From positions 12,398,501 through 12,462,500 of the forward strand of contig NC_092672.1 in the NCBI RefSeq assembly GCF_964355755.1: 64,000 bases of DNA, read 5' to 3'. Position numbers and translations under genes: made by a program. Positions 1 to 15,100 of the stretch are shown piece by piece. This stretch comes from Antedon mediterranea. Lineage: Eukaryota; Echinodermata; Crinoidea; Comatulida; Antedonidae. The notes under the pieces were generated by a model that was given only the letters and a program-made list of their open reading frames with translations, did not search any database and had not been told where the DNA came from. Each line of letters starts with the position of its first letter. Position 1 is the first letter of the stretch.

Positions 1-111
1 AATCAGATATCGAAGAAGTTGAAACTGCACCCTGTAAATGGAGTTTGGTTTCAGTTGACGTAATTTTTTCTATCTGTGTTTTGATTTGTTCAGGCGTTTT
101 CGGGGATGTTC
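1..111 (-). CDS. Exon 14 (partial): Roc-region continuation
   Basis: The acceptor CAG is at 112-114 and the exon enters in phase 1. It encodes a polar, Lys/Thr/Ser-rich stretch (starts [10 protein letters not shown], includes [16 protein letters not shown]) and stays open to the window edge. It follows the lysine-rich insert typical between the P-loop and the switch II region of this Roc type. Its 3' end is outside the window. Confidence 0.65.
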
Positions 112-3100
112 CTGCAATTTATTCAAATATATTTTGAGACAATATATATAATATATATATTGAGATGGCTAAAATGTCACTATTAAGTCTGTTTCTTAAC
201 TTGATTCCATTATATATCACCAATACACTTTATTTAGTAACCATTAAAACAATTTATAATAAAAAAAATGTGATTTATATTCACCATACCTGTTTTGTCT
301 AGAACCAAGGAACAGTTTGTTGATGATTCAAGTATGGAATAATATTTAGATGTTGACATATTTGTCCTTCCTTTACCTTCATTCATTTGTTCATTTGTTA
401 CCTGTGTTGCAATTTTTTCTGCAAGTGCATCTTCCCGTATTTTCTTGTTGAGCTCTATAGCTGTAAAAAAAAAGGCAAATTATAGAGATAAATTAAAATA
501 CTAAAATTAAAGAAATAAGATATATCAAATCATCATCATCACCTGTAAATACAATAAATATGTAGGTCATTTAAGTAACTATAGATCAAAATGCAATTTT
601 AAGTTTTTAATAAAAATATTATTTCCAATGTAACTTACCGGTACGTTTTTACCTTTATTATGATACTAATTAAACTATATACACAAATTGGTCAAAGCAG
701 GCAATTATGCGTTTGTTAAACGAAGAAAGAGAGAATTTCTCTCTTTTGTTGGGACAGCCCACTTTGAACGAATAGTATAAGTCATTTGGTATAATGGTTA
801 AATTTTTCTTTTCAAACTTACCGTCAATATCTTCCTTCTTCCACTTGTCACAGTCTTTTCCAATTGCTTGAAACAATGTCGTTGTAATAACAATACCATC
901 AGTAGATGGTTCGTTAGATTTAAATCTATAATAATGAATAATGAACTCCAAAAGGTCGGATTTAAAGAATGTAGAATGTATCCAATAGTTCATCTTAATT
1001 ATGTAAATATTAATACATTTAAAATAAAAACGAAGTGAAGATCACAAGTAAATAAGCAAATGCGTCATACTTCTTGGAGATATAAAAAAAACTGCAAACT
1101 TTCAGCAGCAGCAGTTGCTTATCATCAGTAGCGTCGTCTTCGTTTGCGCCATCATCATCACCGTCATTGTCATCATAATCATCATCATCACCATCTTCAT
1201 CGTCATCATTATTATTATTATTCGGAAAGAAATGAAAACCCGTTACTTAAAGACAAAACTTCAGGTATCAACTATTTATAGTACTAGATGGTACGCTCGC
1301 TTCGCTCGCGTACCATCTAGGTCGTGCCCACAGATGGTTCTCGAATACACAGTAATTTCAGCGTAACAAAACTGGCGATTTCAAATGTACATTCCGCAGG
1401 ACTATAATACATTGTCGTTTACAGAAACGAATAAATAGACACGATGATTTATGTAGTCAACTAAGATTAGCATCCTGGAAATTACTTCCGAAGGAGAAAC
1501 TTATCACAAAATGAGTCCAAATTTTTGATTTGGACTCATTTAAAGAAAACCCAATTTGCGTTTTGTATGTAATATTAGGGTCGAGGGATGGGAAAGCGGA
1601 TAGGTACAAAGAGGAACAATTTTTAAATATATTCTTTATCCACTCAGTAACAAAATATTTTTTTATGTTTTATACGCCTATAAATAATATACCTTTAAAT
1701 ACAATAAAACATTTGCGATTTAATACTTTGTTAAAACTGTCACTGTCATAATCGATTGAAATATTAAAGTACATGTTACGATACACCACTACGACCTTTA
1801 TATTGTTGGTAATTATTAATTAATACAAACAGTAGAGCCTATCCACAATCTCAGTAATAACGTTTTTTTGTATATATTTTTATATTACATCTAACAGTAC
1901 GAACATTCACAGTAAGAAATGTTCGATTCAAATGAGGACCAAAAATAATTAATTACAGTATTGCAAGTTTATTCTCAAAGGGCCCATATATTTACCTACC
2001 GTATATGTAAACCTAGGGCTCATAAATTTACCTACTTGTGTTAAATCAAACTCTGGCAGACTGAGAGATTGGGATGTTCCATTAATCGCAATCAATACAT
2101 TTGTATAATCGTATATTAAATCTATCAAAATAGTATTTTTTAAAGAAAATCGGCCTGTCTTCAACATTATGATGCTGTACTCTAGCTGTTCAACCGGTTT
2201 TCACCTATTAAAAACAATTATCGTAGGAGGAGATAGGAAAATGCGAAGCCTCCTCGCATTTTTGTGGCGGGTATTTTTCAAGATGAACATCCATTAGGCA
2301 GTGTATACCACGATCGGAAAACACCCCTATTTGAGGCAAATCGTTGAACCTAAATTCGTTTTAATCGTCAATAACTAATTATCTAATTTAATTTAATTAG
2401 TAAATAGGGTTACATCAGGTGGTTAAAATCAGTACCGAAAGTACGAACCAACTTTATTTACCATCGAGTAAAAATTCTAGAAGTAAGGCGCGATTTACTG
2501 AATTTTGCCCTTACGTAAATTTATATATAGAAGAATCTCACTAATGCCAATTTCTGTATTTTAATGAATAATTATATTACAATAGTCTACAATCACTGCA
2601 CCAAACTTACTATAAACAAGAAAACCAAATAATAACTCTATAAATGTTGTCATATTGCATTAGAGCTCCTCTAATGTTTTTAAATGGTTCAAAGAACAAA
2701 ATATTGATTCTAATATATTTTCTGATAAGGAATGTTTTGTCATGACTGTTATAGAGAACATGTATACATGATTTGAAATATATGAGCACTTCATCTATTG
2801 TAATGGTAAAAACACTATTTAACTTGTATTAAAAATGCTGTATATTGATGAAGATCATAATATATTTTATTGGTGCATGTTATAAAATATCTTTGTTATT
2901 ATTACCTTTGTCCAAGCATGGCCTTTACACAGCTAGTTTTGCCGGCACCTTCTTTCCCGAGAAACATACATCTTGAATTTACAACTGCAATCTCACCATT
3001 TTCAAGTTCATTTTGAAATGATTTAATGGCTCTCTCTCCTCTAGCTAATATTTCTATTGGAACTAAATTGCAATTAAAATAAATGTAAAATATACAAAAA

Positions 3101-6100
3101 CAACTGTACTAATACAAATATTTTACACTTAAGAATCAATTCAACGTCATAGTTTTAAAAATGTCATTATGACAGCTCATCTTCGTCACATTGATACAGT
3201 TCAAATGTTCAGTACAATGTTCAATGTGTGTCATTAGTAATACACAGTTTAATATTCATGATGCAAAACTCAATCAAGTGTATTAATACAAACTTACTGT
3301 CAAATAACTTCAGTATCTTATTTTTATTCTCTTTGGAGATAAAATTATTACTCTTCAAAACAGATGCTGGTGTTTGTCCTTGCTATACAAAAAAAAATGT
3401 ATTAAAGTATTATCCACTGCTACTTTACTAATCTATATATAAATTTACGTAAGGGCAAAATTCGGTAAATCGCGCCTTACTTCTAGAATTTTCACTCGAT
3501 GGTATGTAAAGTTGGTTCGTACTTTCGGTACTTATTTTAACCGCCTGATGTAACCCTGTTTACTAATTAAATTGAGTTAGATAATTAGTTATTGACGATT
3601 AAAACGAATTTAGGTTCAAAGATTTGCCCCAAATAGGGGTGTTTTCCGATCGTGGTATACACTGTCTAATGGATGTCCATCTTGAAAAATACCCGCCAAA
3701 AAAATGCGAGGAGGCTTCGCATTTTTCTATCTCCTCCTACGATAATTGTTTTTAATAGCTGAAAACCGGTTGAACAGCTAGAGTACACCATCATAATGTT
3801 GAAGACAGGCCGATTTTCTTTAAAAAATACTATTTTGATAGATTTAATATACGATTATACAAATGTATTGATTTGCGATGAATGGAACATCCCAATCTCT
3901 CAGTCTGCCAGAGTTGGTTTAACACAAGTACTGTAGGTAAATTTATGAGCCCTTGGTTTAACACATACGGTAGGTAAATATATGGGCCCTTTGAGAATAA
4001 ACTTGCAATACTTTGACAATACTGTAAATACCTATTAACTATTTTTCATTTGAATCGAACATTTCTTACTGTGAATGTTCGTACTGTTAGATGTAATATA
4101 AAAATATATACAAATAAACTTTATTACTTAGACTGTGGATAGGCTCTACTGTTAGATATACAAATAAACTTTATACTGACAGTTCCTTCTCAACGTTTGT
4201 ATTAATTAATAATTACCAAAAATATAAACGTCGTAGTGGTGTATCGTGACATGTACTTTAATATTTCAATCGATTATGACAGTGACAATTTTAACAAAGT
4301 ATTAAATCGCAAATGTTTTAGGCCTACTGTATTTAGAGGTATATTATTTATAGGCCTATAAAACATGAACAAAATATTTCGTTACTCAGTGGATAAAGAA
4401 TATATTTAAAAATTGTTCCTCTTTGTACCTATCCGCTTTCCCATCCCTCAACCCTAATGTTACATAGCGAGGAGGCTTCGCATTTTCCTATCTCCTCCTA
4501 CGATAATTGTTTTTAATAGCTGAAAACCGGTTGAACAGCTAGAGTACACCATCATAATGTTGAAGACAGGCCGATTTTCTTTAAAAAAATACTATTTTGA
4601 TAGATTGCTAGAGTACACCATCATAATGTTGAAGACAGGCCGATTTTCTTTAAAAAATACTATTTTGATAGATTTAATATACGATTATACAAATGTATTG
4701 ATTTGCGATGAATGGAACATCCAGTAGTTTGGTTTAACACAAGTACTGTAGGTAAATTTATGAGCCCTTGGTTTAACACATACGGTAGGTAAATATATGG
4801 GCCCTTTGAGAATAAACTTGCAATAGGTTCGGAAAATGTTAAAAACCAATTTCTATTATTTGAATCGGTAAACAGTTTCCATTTATTATACATTGATAAT
4901 GAAACATGAAATATTCCTATTTATGTCCCTCGAGGTTCATTACTTTTTATATTTAGTAGTCCCACGGACTTCATCTTAGCCACTCCCCCGAGTGCTAAGG
5001 CCAAATTTATGATACCCTACTTTCTATGTAGTTACAGTTAGTTCTTGACGATAATAATAATACAACGAATTTAGGTTACACCCTTCGGCCGCGAAAACGT
5101 TTCTGTACAAATATGATACCGATTGGCTTTATTTCATTCAACAGCGACCATAATCTCGGCAATTACAGGATAGATAAACTATTTTATTATTGATGTGCTT
5201 ATAAATTAAGACTCATGTAAACAGCTTGATTACATCATTTTACAGACAAACGAAACTTTTTTAAACCTACTGTTTCAATAACTGAGTATAATACTGTATA
5301 CGTTTTCATAAGTAAGTGCATATACATTTTCGTGTTTTCATTGACGAGATTGTAATAGTAACTTCAGTAACTATTACAGTACTTATTTATTATACGACAC
5401 AAGACAATTGTATCTGACAGGTACGTACATTATTCTAAAAAATAAGTCTAGATAGATCCCTTAGGCGTCATAAATCACAGGCCAACAAATCAGTACTCAT
5501 GACAGAAATTCGACCCAGTTTGGTTCACACAAATGTTTACAGGAAGTTCAACACCACAACCGATGATTTGCCCTAAATATTTAGGTAGACTACAGTTTAA
5601 TTTTTCACTGAATAGGAGCTTGAATTTCCGATTTCCATTTCGCAGAATGTCTAGGTCTATTTATTTAGTTTGGTTCTTATAATATATAAATACAATCAAC
5701 TTTATTACTGCGGTTCCATCACCACCACCACGTGCTGCCGCCCAATTCCCGTACATACATTTCCATTTCTCCCTAATTTCTTTAATCCACATAAATTAAT
5801 TGTCCTTTATGGAATCCAGTATTGGTTTTGTTGTCTCTATTTCTGAATACCCCAATTAGGGGGACACTTCCGTTTTTGTTTAGTGTCCCAAAAAAGTCCC
5901 CGTCCGTGGATTCTACTGTATTCGAGAACCATCTGTGAGCACCCCTAGATGGTACGCGAGCGAAGCGAGCGTGCCATCTAGTACTAGTAATTTACATTAT
6001 GATTGTAATAAACACATTCCTAGGCTAACAGTGTGCACACACGCAAACATGACACAATCTGAGTACCTTTGCACTAACCAACTACAACACTACTCACCAT

Positions 6101-9100
6101 TTAATATTTAATGTGATTGAATACACTTTAAAAATGCAATTGAAAAATATTATAAAAGAATAGTCGATACTGATTAAATGTACATGTAATTATCGCATCT
6201 ATGAGAATTTACCACCAGGCTAACATAATGGCTTTAAATAATATTGGCGCCCTTTCTGATATTCTTTGACTCCATCAAGATGATGATTACTGTGTATAAG
6301 TTAACAAAATATTTGTAATATTTGAAGTTAATAACATACTCCTAATCACAATATGAGTATACCTTGGATATACGCGTAATGGTTTGCTTAAGAAGCACAA
6401 TTTAAAAATGCAAATGCAATTTTGAATTAATTGACGGTACCTTGTTTCTTGCTTTAAGTGATGCTCCAAGAGCTATGAGACTGTTCACTATTTCTAAATT
6501 ACCACCAAACAAAACGTGTTCATGTAACGTTGTGTTTCCCTCCAGGAAAGCAGAAAGGTTTTATGTATTATAATATACATTTTACACTTTAGATACTAGA
6601 ACTAAGGTTTAAACACATTTAATATTGTATTCATGCTCCTACCATTATAACAGGCAATTAACTACTGCTGCATATAGTTATTGTATAGGCCTAATTTGCT
6701 TCGCGTGGGCTACTCGTCTTTCAGTAGGTAACTTCGATTATCATCAATGCTAAATCGTCAGGCTTGCGCCCGGGAATGGGTCCGACGGATGCACACCCGG
6801 GAATGTGTCAGGTGGGTGTAGGCGATTATGCACAAGTCCAATTATTTAAACTGGAGAAATGCGTCTGGCAGGTGGACAGCAGGGAGCGAGTCCAACGGAT
6901 GTAATTCCGTGATTGCAAGCATATATGTCTATCGATTATAGAATGAAAGTTATATGATAAATCTGAATAGGGGTAAAAAATTGACTTCAGTAATGTAAAC
7001 GGGGTCCCATCGTTTTATTATAAGCCATGGGCACGCATAATGATTTAAACATCATACACATAAGAGCCATTACTCGTTCGGCATCAAAGTCCGCATGGTC
7101 TATGGTCAAGAAATTGTCACAATTTACTTGACCAAGTAAATGGAGTATGTTGTTAATTGTCTACGACATTAGACCACAATATAACAGTACTGTAAATAAT
7201 ACAACTAATTGATTTTAATTGGGACGTGGAGCAATGAACATACTTTTGAAAGTATTGGTATTAGCGTCTTGTTAAATGACACAGCTAATGATGTTTAAAA
7301 TACTTATATTTACTTTGATAAATAAACTTTTTACACAATGAAAATAAATTAAACAAACACAAGGTTTGTTTATACGGGAGCTCATTTAGATTAACTTTTA
7401 TTGCTAACTGACACAAAATAATAACATTAATCATTTTTTAAACCATTGTAAAAGAGCAATTTACACTGTTTGTTGCTGTGATTGAAGCTCCATGAGCTAT
7501 GAGACTGTTCACTATCTCTCCATTACCGTCCCCAGACTTAACGTGTATATGTAGCGGTGTGTTTCCTCTCTGGAAAGAAGAAAGTTATATTAAACTTGAC
7601 GCATTTTTTTACAGATATTCTTATATTACATATTTATCCTTGCCTCAAGATTAAACTTGAGGCATTATTATACATATTTATCCTTTTCTATATTCATTTT
7701 GTAGTTCATTTAGAGTGATTGTAAATTATATAAAACGAGCTGGTATTAAGAAAATATAAAGAACTTGCTGATTTTAATTATTATAATACAGAGAGTTAGC
7801 ACTGAACACATTTTAAAGTATTACTTTAGCGTCTTGTTTGATCTAAATTGCTACAGCTACACGATTTTTAAGATATTTTACATTGTTTGTTGCTGTGATT
7901 GATGCTCCGTGAGCTATGAGACTGTTCACTATCTCTACATTACCACAGACAAACTCAACGTGTTCATGTAGCGGTGTGTTTCCCTTCTGGAAAGAAGAAA
8001 GTTAGATTAAACTTGACGCATTTTTTTTCAAGAATACAGATATTATTATATTACATATTTTTCTTTTCTATATTTCAGTTTGTAGTTCAATGAGAGTGAC
8101 TGTAATTTATATAGAAAGACCTGGTATTAAGAAAAGAATACAACTTGCTGATTTTAATTATTATAATACAGAGGGGTTAGCACTGAACACATTTTAAAAG
8201 TATTAATGTATCGTTTTGTTCAATCTAAAACGCTACAGCTACACGATTTTTAATGTATTTTAAATTGTAATTTTGCTTTGATAATAACTATACATTTATC
8301 CAATGAAAACACATTAAACGAATCTGGGGTTTGTTTATAACGGGAGATAATGTAAATTAAGTTGTAGTGTTAACTAATACGAATAATTACGTTATTGATT
8401 TTTAAATCATGGTAAAAGAGTAATTTACATTGTTTGTTGATGTGATTGATGCTCCGTGAGCTATCAGACTGTATTATTATATTATTACATATTTATCCTT
8501 TTCTATATTTCATTTTTTAGTTCATTGAGAGTGAATGTAAATTATATAGAAAAATCTGGTATTAAGAAAATAATAAAACTTGCTGATTTTAATTATTATA
8601 ATACAGAAGGGTTAGCAATGAACACATTTTAAAAGTATTGATTTAGCGTCTTGTTCTATCTAAAACACTACAGCTACACGATTTTAGTATATTTAAAATT
8701 GTATTTTTGCTTTGATAATAACTATACATTGATTCCAATGAAACACACAATACACGAATCTAGAGTTTGCTTATAACAGGACACAATTTAAAATGACTTG
8801 TAATGTTAAGTAATACGAATAATTACGTTAATGATTTTCAAATCATTTTAAAAGAGTAATTTACATTGTTTGTTGCTTTGATGGATGCTCCGTGAGCTAT
8901 GATACTGTTCACTATCTCTACATTACCATGGCCAACCCTAACGTGTTCATGTAGCGGTGTGTTTCCATTCTGGAAAGAAGAAAGTTAGAATAAACTTGAG
9001 CCATTTTTTTCAAGAATACAGGTAGTATTATATTACTTTTTTTTCTATATTTCATTTTGTAATTCATTGAGAGTGACTGTAAATTATATAGAAAGACCTG

Positions 9101-12100
9101 GTATTAAGAAAATAATACAACTTGCTGATTAAAATTATTATAATACAGACGGGCTAGCAATGAACACATTTTAAAAGTATTAATTTAGCGTCTTGTTCAA
9201 TTTAAAATGTTACAGCTATTCTATTTTTAATATATTTTAAATTTTATTTTTGGTTTGATAATAACTATACATTTTTTCCAATGAAAAACACATTAAACGA
9301 ATCTAGGGTTTGTTTATAACGGTAGATAATGTAAATTTACTTGTGGTGTTAACTAATGCGAATAATTACGTTAATGATTTTTAAATCAATTTAAAAGAGT
9401 AATTTACATTGTCTGTTGCTGTGATTGATGCTCCGTGAGCAATGAGACTGTTCAATATCTCTACATTACCACAGCCTCGCAAAACGTGTTTATGTAGCGG
9501 TATGTTTCCATCCTGGAAAGAAGAAAGTTAGAATAAACTTGAGCCATTTTTTTCAAGAATACAGGTAGTATTATATTACTTTTTTTTTCTATATTTCATT
9601 TTGTAATTCATTGAGAGTGACTGTAAATTATATAGAAAGACCTGGTATTAAGAAAATAATACAACTTGCTGATCTTAATTATTATAATACAGAGGGTTAG
9701 CAATGAACACATTATAAAAGTATTAATTTAACGTCTTGTTCGATCTCTAAAACGCTACAGCTACACGATTTTTAATATATTTTAAATTGTATTTTTGCTT
9801 AGATAATAACTATACATTTTTACAATGAAAAACACAATAAACGAATCTAGGGTTTGCTTATAACGGGAGAGATAATGTAAATTAACTTGTAGTGTTAACT
9901 AATACAAATAATTACGTTATTGCTTTTTAAATCATTGTATAAGAGTAATTTATATGGCAAGCCTCAGCTGTCTGAAGTATTCAAAATATTATATTATTAT
10001 ATCATTTTTTATTATATTATATATTGTATTGTAATGAATTTTACGTTTTGCGTTATATTACTTGGTTTTAGCATTATATTATATCTATTTCTAATATATT
10101 ATGTGAAAAATGTAACAAATTATTGACTTTTTGTATTATATTATTCGGTTTTGGCATTATATTATGAACATTTACTATTATATTATTAATAAAATACCTT
10201 ATATTATAATATAATTGTATTATATTAAACGCATTTACTTTACTTTATAACATACAACATTATTTATTATTATTTTATATGATATTTATTATACGTCACG
10301 GCTTATTTCAGTTCTTCTAACTCTTTCTCTCCCTCCCCCTGTTCACTAGCAATCAGCGGCAGAATCTGAATTGTGTGACTGTCGAAGGATAACTATTATC
10401 TTTACTAAGTACTAGGCCTAGCCTAGGGCCTAGGCCTACCAGGGGATCTAGCCTAGACGTAGCTAGTTAGACAAGTGACCAAGGACCACCGGACAGCTAC
10501 AACTAATACTACAATACAATAATACTACTACAAACAATAACTACTACTGCTACTACCTAGGCCTAGCTAGTAGAGTAGGTAGCTACGGATCCGGTAGCTA
10601 CTACTAGGCTCGTAGAGCGTATGTATGATATATTAACTACTAGTACTAGGCCTAGGCTAGGCCTACTAGTACTAGGCTAGGCCTAGACTTAAGTTGTAGT
10701 AGTCTAGAGCCGGGCCTGCTGCCTTAGGCTAGGCTACTACTACTACTACTAGGCAGCCAGCCCATGATGGGTACGAGTAAGCCAAAATTTTGGATATAAA
10801 TAAACCAAAATTTGGGTACGAGCGAGTTGGCATTGGTACGGGTTGACCTGTATCATTCTAGCTAATCGTACTAGGCCTAGGCCTCAAGTAAGTCTACGCT
10901 ACCCAGTCCGGCTACAATATGGTCTATTTTGTTTTATAGCTTTATTCATAGCTGGGTTCAAATCTGGGTTGGGACGGCTTTTTCTCATTCTAAAACTCAT
11001 TTCCTTCTCATAATAAAATAATATATGAATTTATTTGTAATATTGTAATGTATACATAATATAAGTAGGCCCTAATTGACATTGCATTTATTATTATTAA
11101 TTATATATTATACGGTTACCCCTTAATTATACTATAGTATAATTTCCTTGTTATATTTTACAATATTTTCTTCATAATTCTACAATTTTGTCTTTCACAG
11201 CACAAATTTATCATACTGAATCATCACACACCAAGTCTCATAAATCTCTACTGTATTTGTCCAAGCTACTCCAGCTACATGGTATTGCCTTGAGGCTAAA
11301 CTACACGGTATACTGGCACTACCATCATTCCTGGCTCGTCAACCTGGACCACATAAGCGCAGTTTCAGTTTCAGTTTATTTACCATTTCAATTTATGAAC
11401 ATAAGAGATGAACAACTTATATGGATGGATAACCGTAAGAGCGAAGCTCGTTTACCGGTCACCCGTTAGTGCAGTGGCTTTACAGACAACATAAAGACAG
11501 GACAAAGGTGCAATACATAACAAGACATGTGAACACTTGTGTTTGCAACCTCTTGGATAAAATTAGAAAGTTAGATATTATATTTCTTTTTGATCATACA
11601 ATGATAATTTTTAAATTACTTCTTAAGAAGTAATACTACTGATTCAAAATACTGTAGTGACTTACACCCTTTGGTCAAGGCTTTATTTGCTCTTATGCTT
11701 ATTTCCTCCAACATACAGAGTACATAGGACTTTTTTTATTCATAACTGTTGAATTGTTTCCCAATACATAGTACCTATTGGTATTATATCTAAAAATACA
11801 AAGGCGGCTAACACAGATAGTTCCATATATACAGTACACTTTTTTAAATAGATGTATCTCTCCAAACTACTCCCAACTACCTAATCTAATTATTACAGTC
11901 ATTAAAGTACATTATTACAGAGATTTTTTTTTTGTGCAGAATTCAAAGTTATGTGTATAGAAAGCAGTACTCGTATTAAAAACTAAGCAGGTTCCAGATC
12001 TTGAACGCAAACTGGCAGGATATTTTTTATTCTTGAAATGAATTGAATCCTAACTTAATTTTCTACGAACTGGAGACGAAGACATATTATGACCCTTTTA

Positions 12101-15100
12101 TTTAAATTCATTTGAATAGACCTCCATGTAAAGTCATTAAAGGCTACATGATTGTTTTATATTTTAATATGTGATAGTAGAAAATCATTGTGTATAATGA
12201 GGACTATGAATCTGATATTTACTTGCATTCTCATCTTTTTAAATTATTATTTATAATGCTGGTAATGAGTTTAAAATTTAATTATATTGACTATTTTTGA
12301 TAATCATCATGTCCTTATAAATGTATTTATATTTCTTTTGTGTAATATAGTTCATATATTATGTATTAATTAAATTGGTAAGGCCCTATATTGTTATTAT
12401 TTAAGGAAAGTTTATATACACTATTATTTAAATGCCTACCAATATTAGTATTAATTGTTTATGTAAATATTTTGTCTAATTGTCTTGATTTTTTGTATAG
12501 GCCAATGGCATCAATGTTTTTCTCAACGCAAATTAGCCTAATAATGCCATATTTAGACACATGATTCATTGATTTCTGATATTCTGTACTTGTGTATGCA
12601 TTACTAAAATAGTAGTTAATATATTTTATAATGTATGTATAAACATATATTCATATTTCTTTAAACATTTTTAAATTTAAAAATTATTATAATACCTATC
12701 TACCTTTCTGATATTGTTACTATTATATAATATTTTTTGAGGCAGCAATAAAAAAAATTAAAACAGTTAATTTGACTTATACTGTACTATGTTAGTTCAG
12801 GAGATGAAGTGTGTGTGGGCAGAAACTAGTGTGTTGGAAGTTGGTGGTGTGAGGTGTATAGTTGTCACTTTAAGACCTAAATTAGATGTTTTCTGAAGAA
12901 AAGAAGTAAGCGGATACGCTTTCAAACAACTCCAAGAAGATTCACACAAAAAAAATTACTTTCCAATAAAATAGTATAACAGTGTATATTACAGTACATT
13001 GAATAAACTCGAGCGGAATAATAACGCACATAAAAAAAACATTCATTTTCTTGTCGAAAAGTGCCCTCTCTGGTTTTCTATTAATTTATTAATAATTATT
13101 ATTAATTGATGAGTAATATGAACATATTTTTAACATTCAATGCTGGAAGCTGGTTCTACTCCTAACAAAGTTTCATACCTCCAAATTTCATCAACGTATT
13201 CAAAGCACTTCAATATTAAATATCACATTTAACATAAAAAATTCGGGTTTTGGATAGAATTTTCCTTAAAAACATATACAAAAAACATCGATAAAAAATA
13301 CTTTTCGTGTTCAAAAACATTTGATACTTGGTATAAATGTTCACTATAGGTTGCTCTATTCACAGAAACAAAATTGCATTCATGAACGTTTTTTTGTTGG
13401 TTGTGTTTTCAAAATAGTTGTTAGCTTGAAAAAAATGAGTTGGAATTGTATGGTCTTTCATAAGTGTACATTTTGTAAAAACGTAAATTTAAAAAATCAG
13501 TGATATGGCTTGATAGTTATTTTTTTTTTGCAATATGGATGCAACCTATATTGAACATTTATACCAAGTATCAAATGTTTTTGAATACGAAAAGTATTTT
13601 TTATCGATGTTTTTTGTATATGTTTTTAAGCAAAATTATATCCAAAACCTGAATTTGTAATGTTAAATGTAATTTATTTAAGTGCTTTGAATACGTTGAT
13701 GACATTTGGAGATATGAAACTTTGTTAGCAGTAGATACAGTTTCCAGCATTAAATTTTAAAAATATGTTTATATTACTCATTAATTGATAATACTTATTA
13801 ATAAATTAATAGAAAACTAGAGAGGGCACTTTTCGACAAGAAAATGAATGTTTTTTATGTGCGTTATTATTCCGCTCGAGTTTATTCAATGTACTGTAAT
13901 ATACACTGTTATACTATTTTATTGGAAAGTAATTATTTTTGTGTGAATCTTCTTGGAGTTGTTTGAAAGCGTATCCGCTTACTTCTTTTCTTCAGAAAAC
14001 ATCTAATTTAGGTCTTAAAGTGACAACTATACACCTCACACCACCAACCTCCAACACACTAGTTTCTGCCAACACACACTTCATCTCCTGAACTAACATA
14101 GTACAGTATAAGTCAAATAAATTTTTTTTTTTTATTGCTGCCTCAAAAAATATTATATAATAGTAACAATATCAGAAAGGTAGATAGGTATTGTAATAAT
14201 TTTTAAAATTTAAAAATGTTTAAAAAAATATGAATATATGTTTATACATACATTATAAATGAAATATATTAACTACTATTTTAGTAATGCATACACAAGT
14301 ACAGAATATCAGAAATCAATGAATCATGTGTCTAAATGTGGCATTATTAGGCTAATTTGCTTTGAGAAAAACATTGATGCCATTGGCCTATACAAAAATC
14401 AAGGCAATTAGACAAAATATTTACATAAACAATTAATACTAATATTGGTAGGCATAAAATAATAGTGTATATAAACTTTCCTTAAATAATAACAGTATAG
14501 GGCCTTACCAATTTATTTAATACATAAAATATGAACTATATTACACAAAAAAAGTATAAATGAATTTATAAGGACATGATGATTATCAAAAATAGTCAAT
14601 ATAATTAAATTTTAAACTCATTACCGGCATTATAAATAATATTTTAAAAAGATAAGAATGCAAGTAAATATCAGATTCATAGTCCTCATTATACACAATG
14701 ATTTCCTACTATCACATATTAAAATATAAAACAATCATGTAGCCTTTAATGACTTTACATGGAGGTCTATTCAAATAAATTTAAATAAAAGGGTCATAAT
14801 ATGTCTTCGTCTCCATTTCGTGGAAATTGAAGTTAGGATTCCATCATTTCAACAACAAAAAATATTCAAAATATTCTGCCAGTTTGCAATCAAGACCTGC
14901 AACCTGCTTAGTTTTTAATACGAGTACTGCTTTCTATACACATAACTTTGATTTCTGCCAAAAAAAAAACAACTCTGTAATAATGTACTTTAATTACTGT
15001 AATAATCTAGGTATAGATTATGTTGACCGGGCCAGTGAGAGGGCGATCGACTGTACTACCATAAGTCCTGTAGGTGTATACAACTTATTTCTTGTCTACA

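Larger units (their letters stand above)
2532..3431 (-). other. Host segment between inverted Helitrons
   Basis: 900 bp of host DNA with exons 10 and 11 and the introns around them, flanked on both sides by inverted Helitron arms about 1 kb long. Confidence 0.75.
7465..9946 (-). repeat. Tandem exon-plus-intron units of the ankyrin array
   Basis: Exon starts recur at 7465, 7882, 8429, 8865 and 9408. After removing inserted transposons the same spacing continues to 17073 and 21153, giving periods of about 540 bp, with shorter ones (417, 436) caused by deletions. The introns are recognisably the same sequence, for example the shared segments ACAACTTGCTGATTTTAATT, CGCTACAGCTACACGATTTT and TTTGATAATAACTATACATT. 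The array therefore grew by duplicating whole genomic units. Confidence 0.85.

Noticed and set aside
1115-1366. 83-codon ORF rich in Ile/Val
   Set aside because: It is a translation of an ATC/ATT microsatellite and of the Helitron hairpin; no gene.
1949-2167. ORF in the Helitron on the minus strand
   Set aside because: It resembles neither Rep nor helicase, and the sister copies at 3432 and 46898 have shifts in it.
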